Shown: piece after piece, positions 32,801 to 38,204 of the stretch | Layout: every line of letters starts with the position of its first letter | Numbering within the stretch: the first letter of the stretch is position 1 | NCBI GenBank assembly: GCA_027019605.1 | Contig: JALUWJ010000150.1 | Span: 1 to 38,204, forward strand | DNA: 38,204 nt | Reading direction: 5' to 3' | Source: Henriciella sp. | GTDB lineage: Bacteria > Pseudomonadota > Alphaproteobacteria > Caulobacterales > Hyphomonadaceae | Made by a program: the position numbers and the translations under genes | The notes under the pieces: generated by a model | The model's database searches: none | The model's input: the letters and a program-made list of their open reading frames with translations, nothing else | What the model was told of the DNA's origin: nothing

Positions 32801-33985
32801 TTCTCTTCGCGCGAGCAGTACGAACGCATCAGCCGTAAAGATGCATTTGGCACTATATATGTTTCACTGGATTCGCCATGTCCGCATATTGCCGGCGAGG
32901 CTTCGCAACAGAGCCGCTACCACCAAGAGGCTTACCCCACGAATTCGTTTTTAATGAAGCACACGCTCGATGAAGCCATCAGCGAAGGGTTTCTGGCAGG
33001 TCAGCAGGTTCTCAACGATCTAAAATCGGTCACCGAAAACCTGAATCCATTGCCGCGGTCTCAAGCGCTAGAGTTCAAACTTGAGTTGGGATATCAATAC
33101 ATACAGCCCGCCTTGGCAAATCTGTGCCATACATGGTTTGGCATTCCAGACTATGAAGAAATCGAAGCGGGAAGCTGGGACTGGCGAGAATCTCGCCAAC
33201 CGGTTTGCCCCGGTGATTTCTTGTCGCCATCGCGCCACGCATTCTATCCCCGTCCTACATCGGCGATTGAAAAATATGGCCTCAAACATGGAGTTGCGCT
33301 GCGTAAAGCGGTGAAAAAATACGTCGATAAGCATTGGGGCGCTACCGAATTGATGAAAGGCGAAATTGCCAGCCAGATGCATGAGGCACTTCGAAAGCAG
33401 TCAACGGGTGAATTACCCGGCTCACCAGAGATCGACTACAAAGAGTTGATGTGGCGAAATCTTATTGGGATTATGATTGGAGCTCTGCCTCCCATGGATG
33501 CCAATTTGAGATTTGCAATGCTGGAGTGGTTGAATGAAGAGACGCTTTGGCGCTTGCAAGCGGACTTTCGTCAACAGAAGCAAAGGCTGGGCGTTGTCGA
33601 TGCCGCCAAAGCAGCCTTAAGCGATGAATTGGTGCGCGCCATGTGCCTGCGCCCTGCGCCAGACTTGATCTATCGCGTCGCGAATCAAGATTTTGACTTC
33701 GACGGAGTCATGGTTCGTAAGGGCGAAATGGTAATTCTCTGTTTGTCTGCGGCGACACAGGCGCTTGTTCGTCAAAATGAGTCTAGCGTGGAACTGATTT
33801 TTGGCGGCAATCGAAAAGACCCATCGGGAATACCGATTGCGCCGGCAAAGCATCCTCAGCACGCATGCCCGGCCCAGGATATGGCGATGGGGGGGATGAT
33901 TGGCATACTTGCAGCCCTATTGGATGCCGGCACGATTCAAGCGATGCCAGCGTCGCTAATCGTCGGAATTTCGGATTGGATCTGA
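29894..33985 (+). CDS. DyP-type peroxidase / cytochrome P450 fusion protein
   Basis: A 1363-residue two-haem protein without signal peptide. Residues 1 to about 320 form a conserved-looking alpha/beta region with KYMYLVATFDGPWEPYMRLIWE and CNCEGYVPS. Residues about 330-870 are a DyP peroxidase. FGFRDGISQP (593-602) gives the GxxDG motif with distal D597, CPFSAHIRLSNPR holds the likely proximal haem ligand H714, and MILRRGMSFG holds the distal arginine R734 or R735. Residues about 925-1363 are a P450. E1245-x-x-R1248 is the K-helix motif, and HACPAQDMA places the haem thiolate at C1325. The I-helix reads LIGIMIGALPPM (1190-1201) without the acid-Thr pair, and the Gly after CP is Ala. AAGGAAC precedes ATG 29894. 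It probably makes or uses a peroxide in one domain and rearranges it in the other; the substrate is unknown. Confidence 0.85.
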   Translation: MSKYASKYRDVSSKDIDGISDLVVWAPIKQGFIEAFSNVTYETRLRVVAEALHSVRKSAREHELLEPFSDTAKRILSLLDFRIGIVDRELFQAQPGDDNSKPRYRPRKYMYLVATFDGPWEPYMRLIWEPLGAFLDLVLCNCEGYVPSVDNDFETYAQWVRDNQLDSAIFYSTSGLTVKDKIYLSDIEEILRSSSNPVNLQTIAQHSIRHPDDVAKEIRDSRNGQRLALKLGLEALNVLYKLADYYPGDDVKIGDGRYLLRAARRLLNMYDFPGLPSDIERLYKPQLDWYRLGAVESNRQNERDPEFKESEIQKGLLTTYDTEEFITSHGALLLIRVKKPELAKLFLEVFPFSWEGEATEKALTNTFFGQIFTNVAFSYRGLEKLGVPERDLDGFPKEFRQGMQERAALLGDKYGNHPRRWRLPERNGPLADEYNDRPVELSEIDIAIQVRSGFSAQEFISNTFQSFSSIARDLQSANGKMEGPRTFGEELANRFILEHNVQHTKFSYLLNADSPDPDLPLSFDWLNQFFAQRDGERSARPLIEMFILYIANLGEFFGFEIVCVEDMFRPDADQIDQRANDDNPSLSEAIDHFGFRDGISQPVIVDKVEKNAPPDHVTHGELFYGYRNMRGDTHRLEQREDLKYRSSFLVVRKMRQDVKYFKEFEDDHSEKIVDALVGRKKGPDGTPLIASKLGLNHFTYEDDPKAKRCPFSAHIRLSNPRGKEHDRKHPMILRRGMSFGTRYDEKVEAHRNELIPQRGIVFMAYCASIAEQYEVIQRWLNAGNATGVSSAQNDPLTGAHPANSPQMFWCQTDDGFHSVEIEKPFVTLDWGHYFFVPSKTALRRIARFEIDQSAELERQLSGEEIIAQIEELPENVQRDEWKQLLEDYLSKDPAEHDITPRVWEAIDARGGALRIESGIAFDSGDEEPTQEKDPHQKIVLVTSQKHIMDVFKNDCLEGDVADSSSRVRPFSSREQYERISRKDAFGTIYVSLDSPCPHIAGEASQQSRYHQEAYPTNSFLMKHTLDEAISEGFLAGQQVLNDLKSVTENLNPLPRSQALEFKLELGYQYIQPALANLCHTWFGIPDYEEIEAGSWDWRESRQPVCPGDFLSPSRHAFYPRPTSAIEKYGLKHGVALRKAVKKYVDKHWGATELMKGEIASQMHEALRKQSTGELPGSPEIDYKELMWRNLIGIMIGALPPMDANLRFAMLEWLNEETLWRLQADFRQQKQRLGVVDAAKAALSDELVRAMCLRPAPDLIYRVANQDFDFDGVMVRKGEMVILCLSAATQALVRQNESSVELIFGGNRKDPSGIPIAPAKHPQHACPAQDMAMGGMIGILAALLDAGTIQAMPASLIVGISDWI

Positions 33986-33990
33986 GAAAC

Positions 33991-36882
33991 TCAGATCTGG
34001 AAGGACCGTTCAATCTGTCGCCGTATCCTTTCAGTTTCTTCTACTTCCCGCTGTGAATCCCTGAGTTTTGCCGCTTCGAGAGCTTTCAGAATGTAGTCGT
34101 CATATCGCAGTTTCATGTGACCGTGGGCAGCAGCTAAGGCGAGTCCACGATACGCGGTACTTTCGCCTAGACGATCACCATTCCGAGCGCGTTGTAATGC
34201 GCGTGCTGCGAACCGCCTGACATTTAACCAGTCTTCCAGTTGCGCATAACCATCGACGAGATAGCCATAATTGAGCGAAATATATTGCTGGCTGCCATCG
34301 GAAATCATCCAGTTGGAGGCAGTTTCAATTTGTTTTAGAGGAGCGGCATCACCAGTCTGATAAAAGGCCGCTGCGGCCAATAATGCCTTTGACATGGCAT
34401 AGTGATACCTGGACCGCATTTGTTTAGCCATTTCTAGAACTTTAGATGAGTATTCGACCGTTTGAGCGTACTCTCTTCGCCAGAGGGCAGCCGCGCTCCT
34501 GTGACCGATAATCGACATTGCAGTTTGATGTCGCGTTTCGTTCAAATATATGAGTGCCTCCTTGAACGAGGTCTCAGCCTCCTCAAATCTGCCCTGGTCA
34601 GCCAAGGCGAAAGCCCGACAAGACACGGCGTAAGCCAGCGCCGAGGATGCACGATCCCCGGATCGGTTCTTTAGCTTGGTCGCGACAGCAGAATTTATGT
34701 GCTGATAGGCGGAACTGTAGTCTCCAGTCGCAGCCAAGAATTGACCTCTGCTGGCTTCAATTTGAGTGTCCAGTCGTCCATCCTGAAGACCGGGCGCAAG
34801 TTGAGCAGCTTCATCTAAGAAGTGGGTGGCGCGTTTAGGTTCGCCCAAACCATAATTCAATGATGCCAGCCAATAGTTGCCCCAAGCTAAGCCTTCATCA
34901 TCCTGGAAACGGGTTGACCACGAGATCGCTTGATCAAGGACTTTGAGTTGCTCCCGACTGGGGTCTACTATGCAAGCCAGGCCGTACTTGTGAATGATAG
35001 TGCGGGCTCTGAAGTCATAAATACCGCTACGTTCGATGTTCTCCAAAGCAAACTTAAAGTGCTGTTGTGCTTTATCTAGCGAAGACCGCCGCAGTGCTGT
35101 TTCACCCGCCTTCACAGAGTGTTCAATTGCGCGCTCATATTGTCCACTGTTTCCATAATGATAAGCAAGTTGCGCGTTTTGAGCTATGTCTTCGCTTGGA
35201 TTTGGCAATTGCGATAAGACTATGGCGATTTGACCATGGATTTCACGCCGTTCGCGTAAACCGATAACGTCGTAGATCGCATCCCGCGTAAGTCCGTGTT
35301 TGAATCGCAGCTGGCCTGGGTTCTTTTCCGAAAACAAGAAGTCTTCTTCTTGCAAACGCGTCAGATACGCTTTCGAATACTCGGATCGAAGAACCCCCTT
35401 CAAAACCCAAGCAGGTAGCGTATTTCCAATCACTGCCGCGACACGAAGCACGCGCGCCAATTCCGGGGTGAGTTTTGAATAGCGATCGCTGATCAGAGAC
35501 CTTAGCCATACATTCTGATCGCTCGTCACTAACTTCCCACCATCTCGTTTCACCGCATAACATAACTCTTCGAGGAATAACGGGTTACCGCCGCTTAACG
35601 ATTGAACTTGCTTTAGAACAAAGTGATTGATCTCAGGGGTGAGGTGCTGCGCCGCTTGCGCTATGTTGGAGTTGGCAAGCGGGGGTAAGGTGATCACCTC
35701 CGCGTGCAAACGATTGGCGAACAAATCGTCGATTTGTCGAGTGGCAATTATAAATTTAGCGTTTGTCGTTTGCTGAGACTGGGCGATCAGCTCAATGATG
35801 GCGGCGCTAGCGCTATCTGCAAATTGCCAATCATCGATTATGATCAGATGTTCTTTCTCCGAATGCAACGCATTAATGGCTCGAGCGACGAGCTCGGCAA
35901 TCCGATCAAGTTCTGCCTCGTTGGTTGAAATTGTATCTAATGCAAGGAGTGCGTCAATTTCATTCGCTAGTTGTTTCCCTACATTTACGTCTCTAGAACC
36001 TTTGCTTTTCCGAACAGCTTCTTTCGTCGCCAAGAGCAATAGGAGTATTGGGTAAAGGGCTGATGCACCGGGCTCTGGGGAACAAGCAACCAAACTAAAG
36101 GTGTAGCCTAGTTGGGCCGATTGTCCTTGCAGTACATGCAATAAGCGTGACTTGCCCATGCCTGCTTCAGCCTGAATAAAAATCACTGGGGTAGAAGACG
36201 TAATTGCACCCCATAGCAAGTTAAGCTCCTGGTCGCGTCCTACAAATGGAGTCATTGAATAGCGCGCGCTTTCCACACCATCGACCGCAGCTTCCACATC
36301 ATGACCACGCGCAAGTACTCGTCGAGCCAGAACGGGTTCATTCTGGTTTTTGAGTTTCACGGAGACAAGATCAGAAACGGGGTAGGAGCGTCTGTCGCCG
36401 CCCAATGCAGCGTCGCTGATCAGGATTTCATCAGGCGCTGCCGCGTCGAGAATTCTTGCCGCGACATTCGTCGGCCGCCCAAGTATTTCGTACGCACCAC
36501 GCGCTTTGTCGCCGTCTCTTACGAGTACAGTTCCGGCATGAATGCCAGTGTGGAACTTTACCGAGAAGTTGAGCCCATTTTTCCGGGCATTGAAATCGTC
36601 GACCGCTTTGTGGATTTCGAGAGCTGTCAGAATCGCACGGCTTGTTGCATCCTCGAATACCACCGGGTGCCCAAAAGCGAAAAGAAATCCATCACCATCA
36701 ATACGTACGAGCGTTCCACCATATTTTTCTATTATGCCTGAGAAAAGGTCTCGCAATTCGTCCAAAATCGCGCTGTAAGCCTCCGGCTCGAGCTGTGAAG
36801 AGATATGCGTAGATCCACACATATCTGAAAACACGATCGTCATGTGCTTGCGCATTTCATTAATCGGAGGCGTTGCGCTCAC
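33991..36882 (-). CDS. Class III nucleotidyl cyclase / AAA-type ATPase / TPR signalling protein
   Basis: A 963-residue cytosolic protein. Residues about 13-160 are a class III cyclase. Metal aspartates are D20 (VFSDMCGST) and D64 (RIDGDG); transition-state residues N139 and R143 (RPTNVAARI) are present. The adenine-selecting Lys/Asp pair appears as R60 and E132, conservative but unusual. Residues about 210-500 are an STAND/AAA-type ATPase with VGRDQEL, Walker A AEAGMGKSR (238-246) and Walker B LIIIDDWQFAD. Residues from about 570 on are TPR-like helical repeats (AEAETSFKEALIYL and similar). TPR parts of such proteins sense ligands or partners. Translation starts at GTG 36882, 1 nt after the crp stop. 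Its stop is 5 bp from the convergent P450 gene. Confidence 0.88.
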   Translation of the reverse strand: MSATPPINEMRKHMTIVFSDMCGSTHISSQLEPEAYSAILDELRDLFSGIIEKYGGTLVRIDGDGFLFAFGHPVVFEDATSRAILTALEIHKAVDDFNARKNGLNFSVKFHTGIHAGTVLVRDGDKARGAYEILGRPTNVAARILDAAAPDEILISDAALGGDRRSYPVSDLVSVKLKNQNEPVLARRVLARGHDVEAAVDGVESARYSMTPFVGRDQELNLLWGAITSSTPVIFIQAEAGMGKSRLLHVLQGQSAQLGYTFSLVACSPEPGASALYPILLLLLATKEAVRKSKGSRDVNVGKQLANEIDALLALDTISTNEAELDRIAELVARAINALHSEKEHLIIIDDWQFADSASAAIIELIAQSQQTTNAKFIIATRQIDDLFANRLHAEVITLPPLANSNIAQAAQHLTPEINHFVLKQVQSLSGGNPLFLEELCYAVKRDGGKLVTSDQNVWLRSLISDRYSKLTPELARVLRVAAVIGNTLPAWVLKGVLRSEYSKAYLTRLQEEDFLFSEKNPGQLRFKHGLTRDAIYDVIGLRERREIHGQIAIVLSQLPNPSEDIAQNAQLAYHYGNSGQYERAIEHSVKAGETALRRSSLDKAQQHFKFALENIERSGIYDFRARTIIHKYGLACIVDPSREQLKVLDQAISWSTRFQDDEGLAWGNYWLASLNYGLGEPKRATHFLDEAAQLAPGLQDGRLDTQIEASRGQFLAATGDYSSAYQHINSAVATKLKNRSGDRASSALAYAVSCRAFALADQGRFEEAETSFKEALIYLNETRHQTAMSIIGHRSAAALWRREYAQTVEYSSKVLEMAKQMRSRYHYAMSKALLAAAAFYQTGDAAPLKQIETASNWMISDGSQQYISLNYGYLVDGYAQLEDWLNVRRFAARALQRARNGDRLGESTAYRGLALAAAHGHMKLRYDDYILKALEAAKLRDSQREVEETERIRRQIERSFQI

Positions 36883-36883
36883 A

Positions 36884-37582
36884 TTATGTTCCTAAATGGC
36901 GAATGATCATTTTACGCAACCGATCGACGGAACAAATTTCTAGTTCTCGCCCTTTCTGTCTGATAATGCCTTCGCTTTTGAGCTTGCTGAATTCTCTGGA
37001 TATAGCTTCGCGGTGTGTTCCGAGTTTAGCCGCTAGTCTTCGATGAACGGGAAAATTCAAAAGCGTGACACTACTTTTGTCCCGCCCCGATTCTTCACAA
37101 CGTTTAACTAGTTCCAGCCAAATCCTGCACGGGACAGAGAGCGTCGACAGATCAAGAATGCGCTGACTAAGCTCTCGTATTCGCCCGGCCATGTGCATCA
37201 ACATCCACTCTCTGAATTCGCTATTTTGGTCGATAAGTAATCGAAACGTGCGACGTGATATGCTTAACACTTCGCTATCTTCAAGCGCGACCGCGTTCAT
37301 TGATCGTGGAGTTTCATCAATGGCGGCCAACTCGCCTACAATTTGGCCAGGACCGCACTCTCGAAAAAGAGTTTCCTTGGCCGCGACTGAAAAAAGCGTG
37401 AACTCTATGCAGCCCCTGCGGATAAGATACACATTGGTCGTTTCGTCTGACTTTGATAAAAAAGTCTGTCCTTTATCGACCTTCACCACGGACGCGTGGC
37501 CTATAAATAGCGCTTCAAGGTTTTTTGGAATGCGGATGGGGCGTTCGTCAGATAGATCCAGTAGAACAAAATCATCGAACAT
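36884..37582 (-). CDS. Crp/Fnr-family regulator with intact cAMP cassette
   Basis: A 232-residue regulator. The cyclic-nucleotide domain contains the phosphate-binding cassette G83-E84-L85-A-A-I-D-E-T-P92-R93-S94, which keeps the Glu and Arg-Ser that bind cyclic nucleotide in E. coli CRP. There is no N-terminal Fnr cysteine cluster. The winged helix (about 178-212) has the recognition helix HREAISREFSKLK with R191, E192 and R196 in the RExxxR order of CRP (R180, E181, R185), predicting GTGA/TCAC-type half sites. Such sites precede three island units. It is the first gene of an operon with the cyclase, so ligand source and receptor are co-expressed. Confidence 0.9.
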   Translation of the reverse strand: MFDDFVLLDLSDERPIRIPKNLEALFIGHASVVKVDKGQTFLSKSDETTNVYLIRRGCIEFTLFSVAAKETLFRECGPGQIVGELAAIDETPRSMNAVALEDSEVLSISRRTFRLLIDQNSEFREWMLMHMAGRIRELSQRILDLSTLSVPCRIWLELVKRCEESGRDKSSVTLLNFPVHRRLAAKLGTHREAISREFSKLKSEGIIRQKGRELEICSVDRLRKMIIRHLGT

Positions 37583-37844
37583 AAGGACTCATTCCAGTAT
37601 TTTTGGTTTGAACATAGATTGCGCAAATGTTCCGTATCAGACTTTCAAATTTGCCTAAACATTAAAATAATACGCTATGGTTTTGATTTTTCGTTTCTTT
37701 CAGGGGGATATAGACGAAGCCGACCGCGGCTGTTGCTACTCTCTCAGCCCATATAATTTCCCGGTACAATTTGGTGCAGAGAATTACTAGATTTTCGACG
37801 CCTTATAGACATTATTGCATTGTAATTATTGAATTATATATTCA

Positions 37845-37871
37845 GGTTCGAGTCCGTGTGGGGGCACCATT
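37845..37871 (+). repeat. attR: right 27-bp direct repeat
   Basis: An exact copy of the tRNA-Thr 3' end with two extra T bases, standing alone without the rest of the tRNA. It marks the right border of the island. Confidence 0.88.
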
Positions 37872-37890
37872 TCCCTGTTAATTGACTTCA

Positions 37891-37927
37891 GCATCCAGCC
37901 CGCCAGCACCTGCGGGCGTACGGATGC
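37891..37927. terminator. Long hairpin after the DUF4198-like gene
   Basis: GCCCGC (37898-37903) pairs with GCGGGC (37912-37917), extended by GCATCC (37891-37896) with GGATGC (37922-37927). It lies just past the stop of the leftward gene. The T-run is poor, so termination is probable only. Confidence 0.5.
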
Positions 37928-37933
37928 TATCCC

Positions 37934-38204
37934 TTACATCCCCACATCAAAGGTCAGTGCGGTTGTGTAGCTGCGGATATCTGTGCCTGCGCCCTCGGGT
38001 GCGGGGGCTTGCATTCGGGTCATGATCAGGTGGGTTCCGAGGTGCTCGAGTGGGATTTGGACCTGACCGGCAGGATCGGAGGTGAAGGTCGTCCCTTCAT
38101 CCATGAGTCGTTCGGCTTGTCCGCTGCGGGTGAGTACGAGCGCTTGGTTGGCAAGTGGTTCGTCGTCGAAGCTTAGCAACACACTCAGAGACCCGCCCTT
38201 TTCT
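37934..38204 (-). CDS. DUF4198-like periplasmic protein, C-terminal part (partial)
   Basis: A frame running leftward from beyond the right edge to TAA at 37934-37936, about 89 residues visible. SLSVLLSFDDEPLANQALVLTRSG and EGTTFTSDPAGQVQIPLEHLGTHLIMTRMQAP form an Ig-like beta-sandwich pattern (ligand access, DxxG turn, G.HL/.w.l..). This matches the C-terminal half of DUF4198 proteins, which are linked to nickel/cobalt uptake or to TonB receptor systems. It is chromosomal DNA right of the island. The internal GTG 38182 is not the real start, since the frame is open to the edge. Confidence 0.6.
   Translation of the reverse strand, partial: EKGGSLSVLLSFDDEPLANQALVLTRSGQAERLMDEGTTFTSDPAGQVQIPLEHLGTHLIMTRMQAPAPEGAGTDIRSYTTALTFDVGM

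Larger units (their letters stand above)
24906..37871. mobile_element. tRNA-Thr-integrated genomic island without an integrase (about 12.9 kb)
   Basis: The element is bounded by identical 27-bp direct repeats, one inside the 3' end of tRNA-Thr and one at 37845-37871 next to chromosomal DUF4198 DNA. This is the signature of site-specific integration by a tyrosine recombinase at a tRNA. The interior is AT-richer, and its genes use more ATA, TTA and AGA codons than the flanks. Contents: SGNH hydrolase, small protein, secreted barrel protein, 111-residue protein, four-helix membrane protein, DyP-P450 fusion, cyclase/ATPase/TPR regulator and Crp regulator. No integrase, excisionase, relaxase, transposase or phage gene is recognisable, so movement would need a recombinase in trans, or the integrase has been lost. 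Confidence 0.8.
37583..37933. other. Right end of the island and chromosomal junction
   Basis: AT-rich DNA without a gene. It must hold the promoter of the leftward crp operon; no CRP-like site was found there. Then come the right direct repeat (37845-37871) and the hairpin of the DUF4198-like gene. The bases just left of the repeat do not complete a second tRNA. Confidence 0.55.

Noticed and set aside
37800-37871. A possible second tRNA ending in the tRNA-Thr 3' sequence
   Set aside because: The bases upstream of the 27-bp copy do not form the D and anticodon arms or the acceptor 5' strand, so it is only the att repeat.
1-38204. CRISPR arrays, rRNA genes, insertion sequences, prophage genes
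   Set aside because: No regularly spaced repeats, rRNA sequence, transposase frame with terminal repeats, or phage structural gene was seen on either strand.

Overview
The window looks like a chromosomal segment of an alphaproteobacterium, probably near Hyphomonadaceae/Caulobacterales. This is inferred from the mixture of gene families, a perfect alphaproteobacterial-type LexA box (GTTC-N7-GTTC, seen on the minus strand at 1368-1382), and many short TetR-controlled units. Positions 1 to about 24,900 are ordinary, fairly GC-rich chromosome. This part encodes the tail of an MFS/GPH-type transporter, a PA0069-type radical SAM protein under a LexA box, a TRIC-family channel, cyclopropane fatty acid synthase, a TetR/NmrA-reductase pair with an operator, a flavin-dependent oxidoreductase divergent from a TetR with a double operator, YggS and a ThiE-like protein with interlocking start codons, GlmM, a small lipoprotein, GlmS, a third TetR, the gpsA-yciI-ycgN operon, a TraB/GumN lipoprotein, tRNA-Arg(CCG), a beta-propeller lipoprotein, a FabY-like ketosynthase, MetG with a coupled small gene, a DUF1761 membrane protein, an OmpA-like periplasmic protein and tRNA-Thr(TGT).

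From the 3' end of tRNA-Thr to position 37,871 lies a genomic island of about 12.9 kb. The last 25 bases of the tRNA plus two more (24906-24932) are repeated exactly at 37845-37871, the usual trace of tyrosine-recombinase integration. The island is visibly AT-richer than its surroundings. It carries no recognisable integrase, relaxase or transposase, so it is a cargo-only element.

The island looks like one coherent system. Its centrepiece is a 1363-residue protein joining a conserved N-terminal region, a complete DyP-type haem peroxidase and a divergent cytochrome P450. The plus-strand genes before it encode a cytosolic SGNH/GDSL hydrolase, a small unknown protein coupled to a secreted, probably outer-membrane beta-barrel protein, a 111-residue protein with a C-terminal CxxC, and a four-helix membrane protein. 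On the opposite strand, converging on the P450 gene with only 5 bp between stop codons, is a two-gene operon for a Crp-type regulator and a class III nucleotidyl cyclase/AAA-type ATPase/TPR protein. The regulator keeps both the cAMP-binding cassette and the RExxxR recognition helix of E. coli CRP. TGTGN-N6-TCACN sites precede the SGNH gene, the small-protein/barrel unit and the peroxidase-P450 gene. The inferred layout is a self-contained circuit: a signal sensed by the cyclase/ATPase/TPR protein makes a cyclic nucleotide, the island Crp binds it, and the enzymes are switched on. The two-haem architecture recalls the fungal Ppo/linoleate diol synthase fusions (haem peroxidase plus hydroperoxide-rearranging P450), but with an unrelated DyP peroxidase. 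An oxylipin-like or other peroxide-based chemistry is a reasonable but untested hypothesis.

After the island the chromosome resumes with the 3' part of a DUF4198-like gene running off the window.
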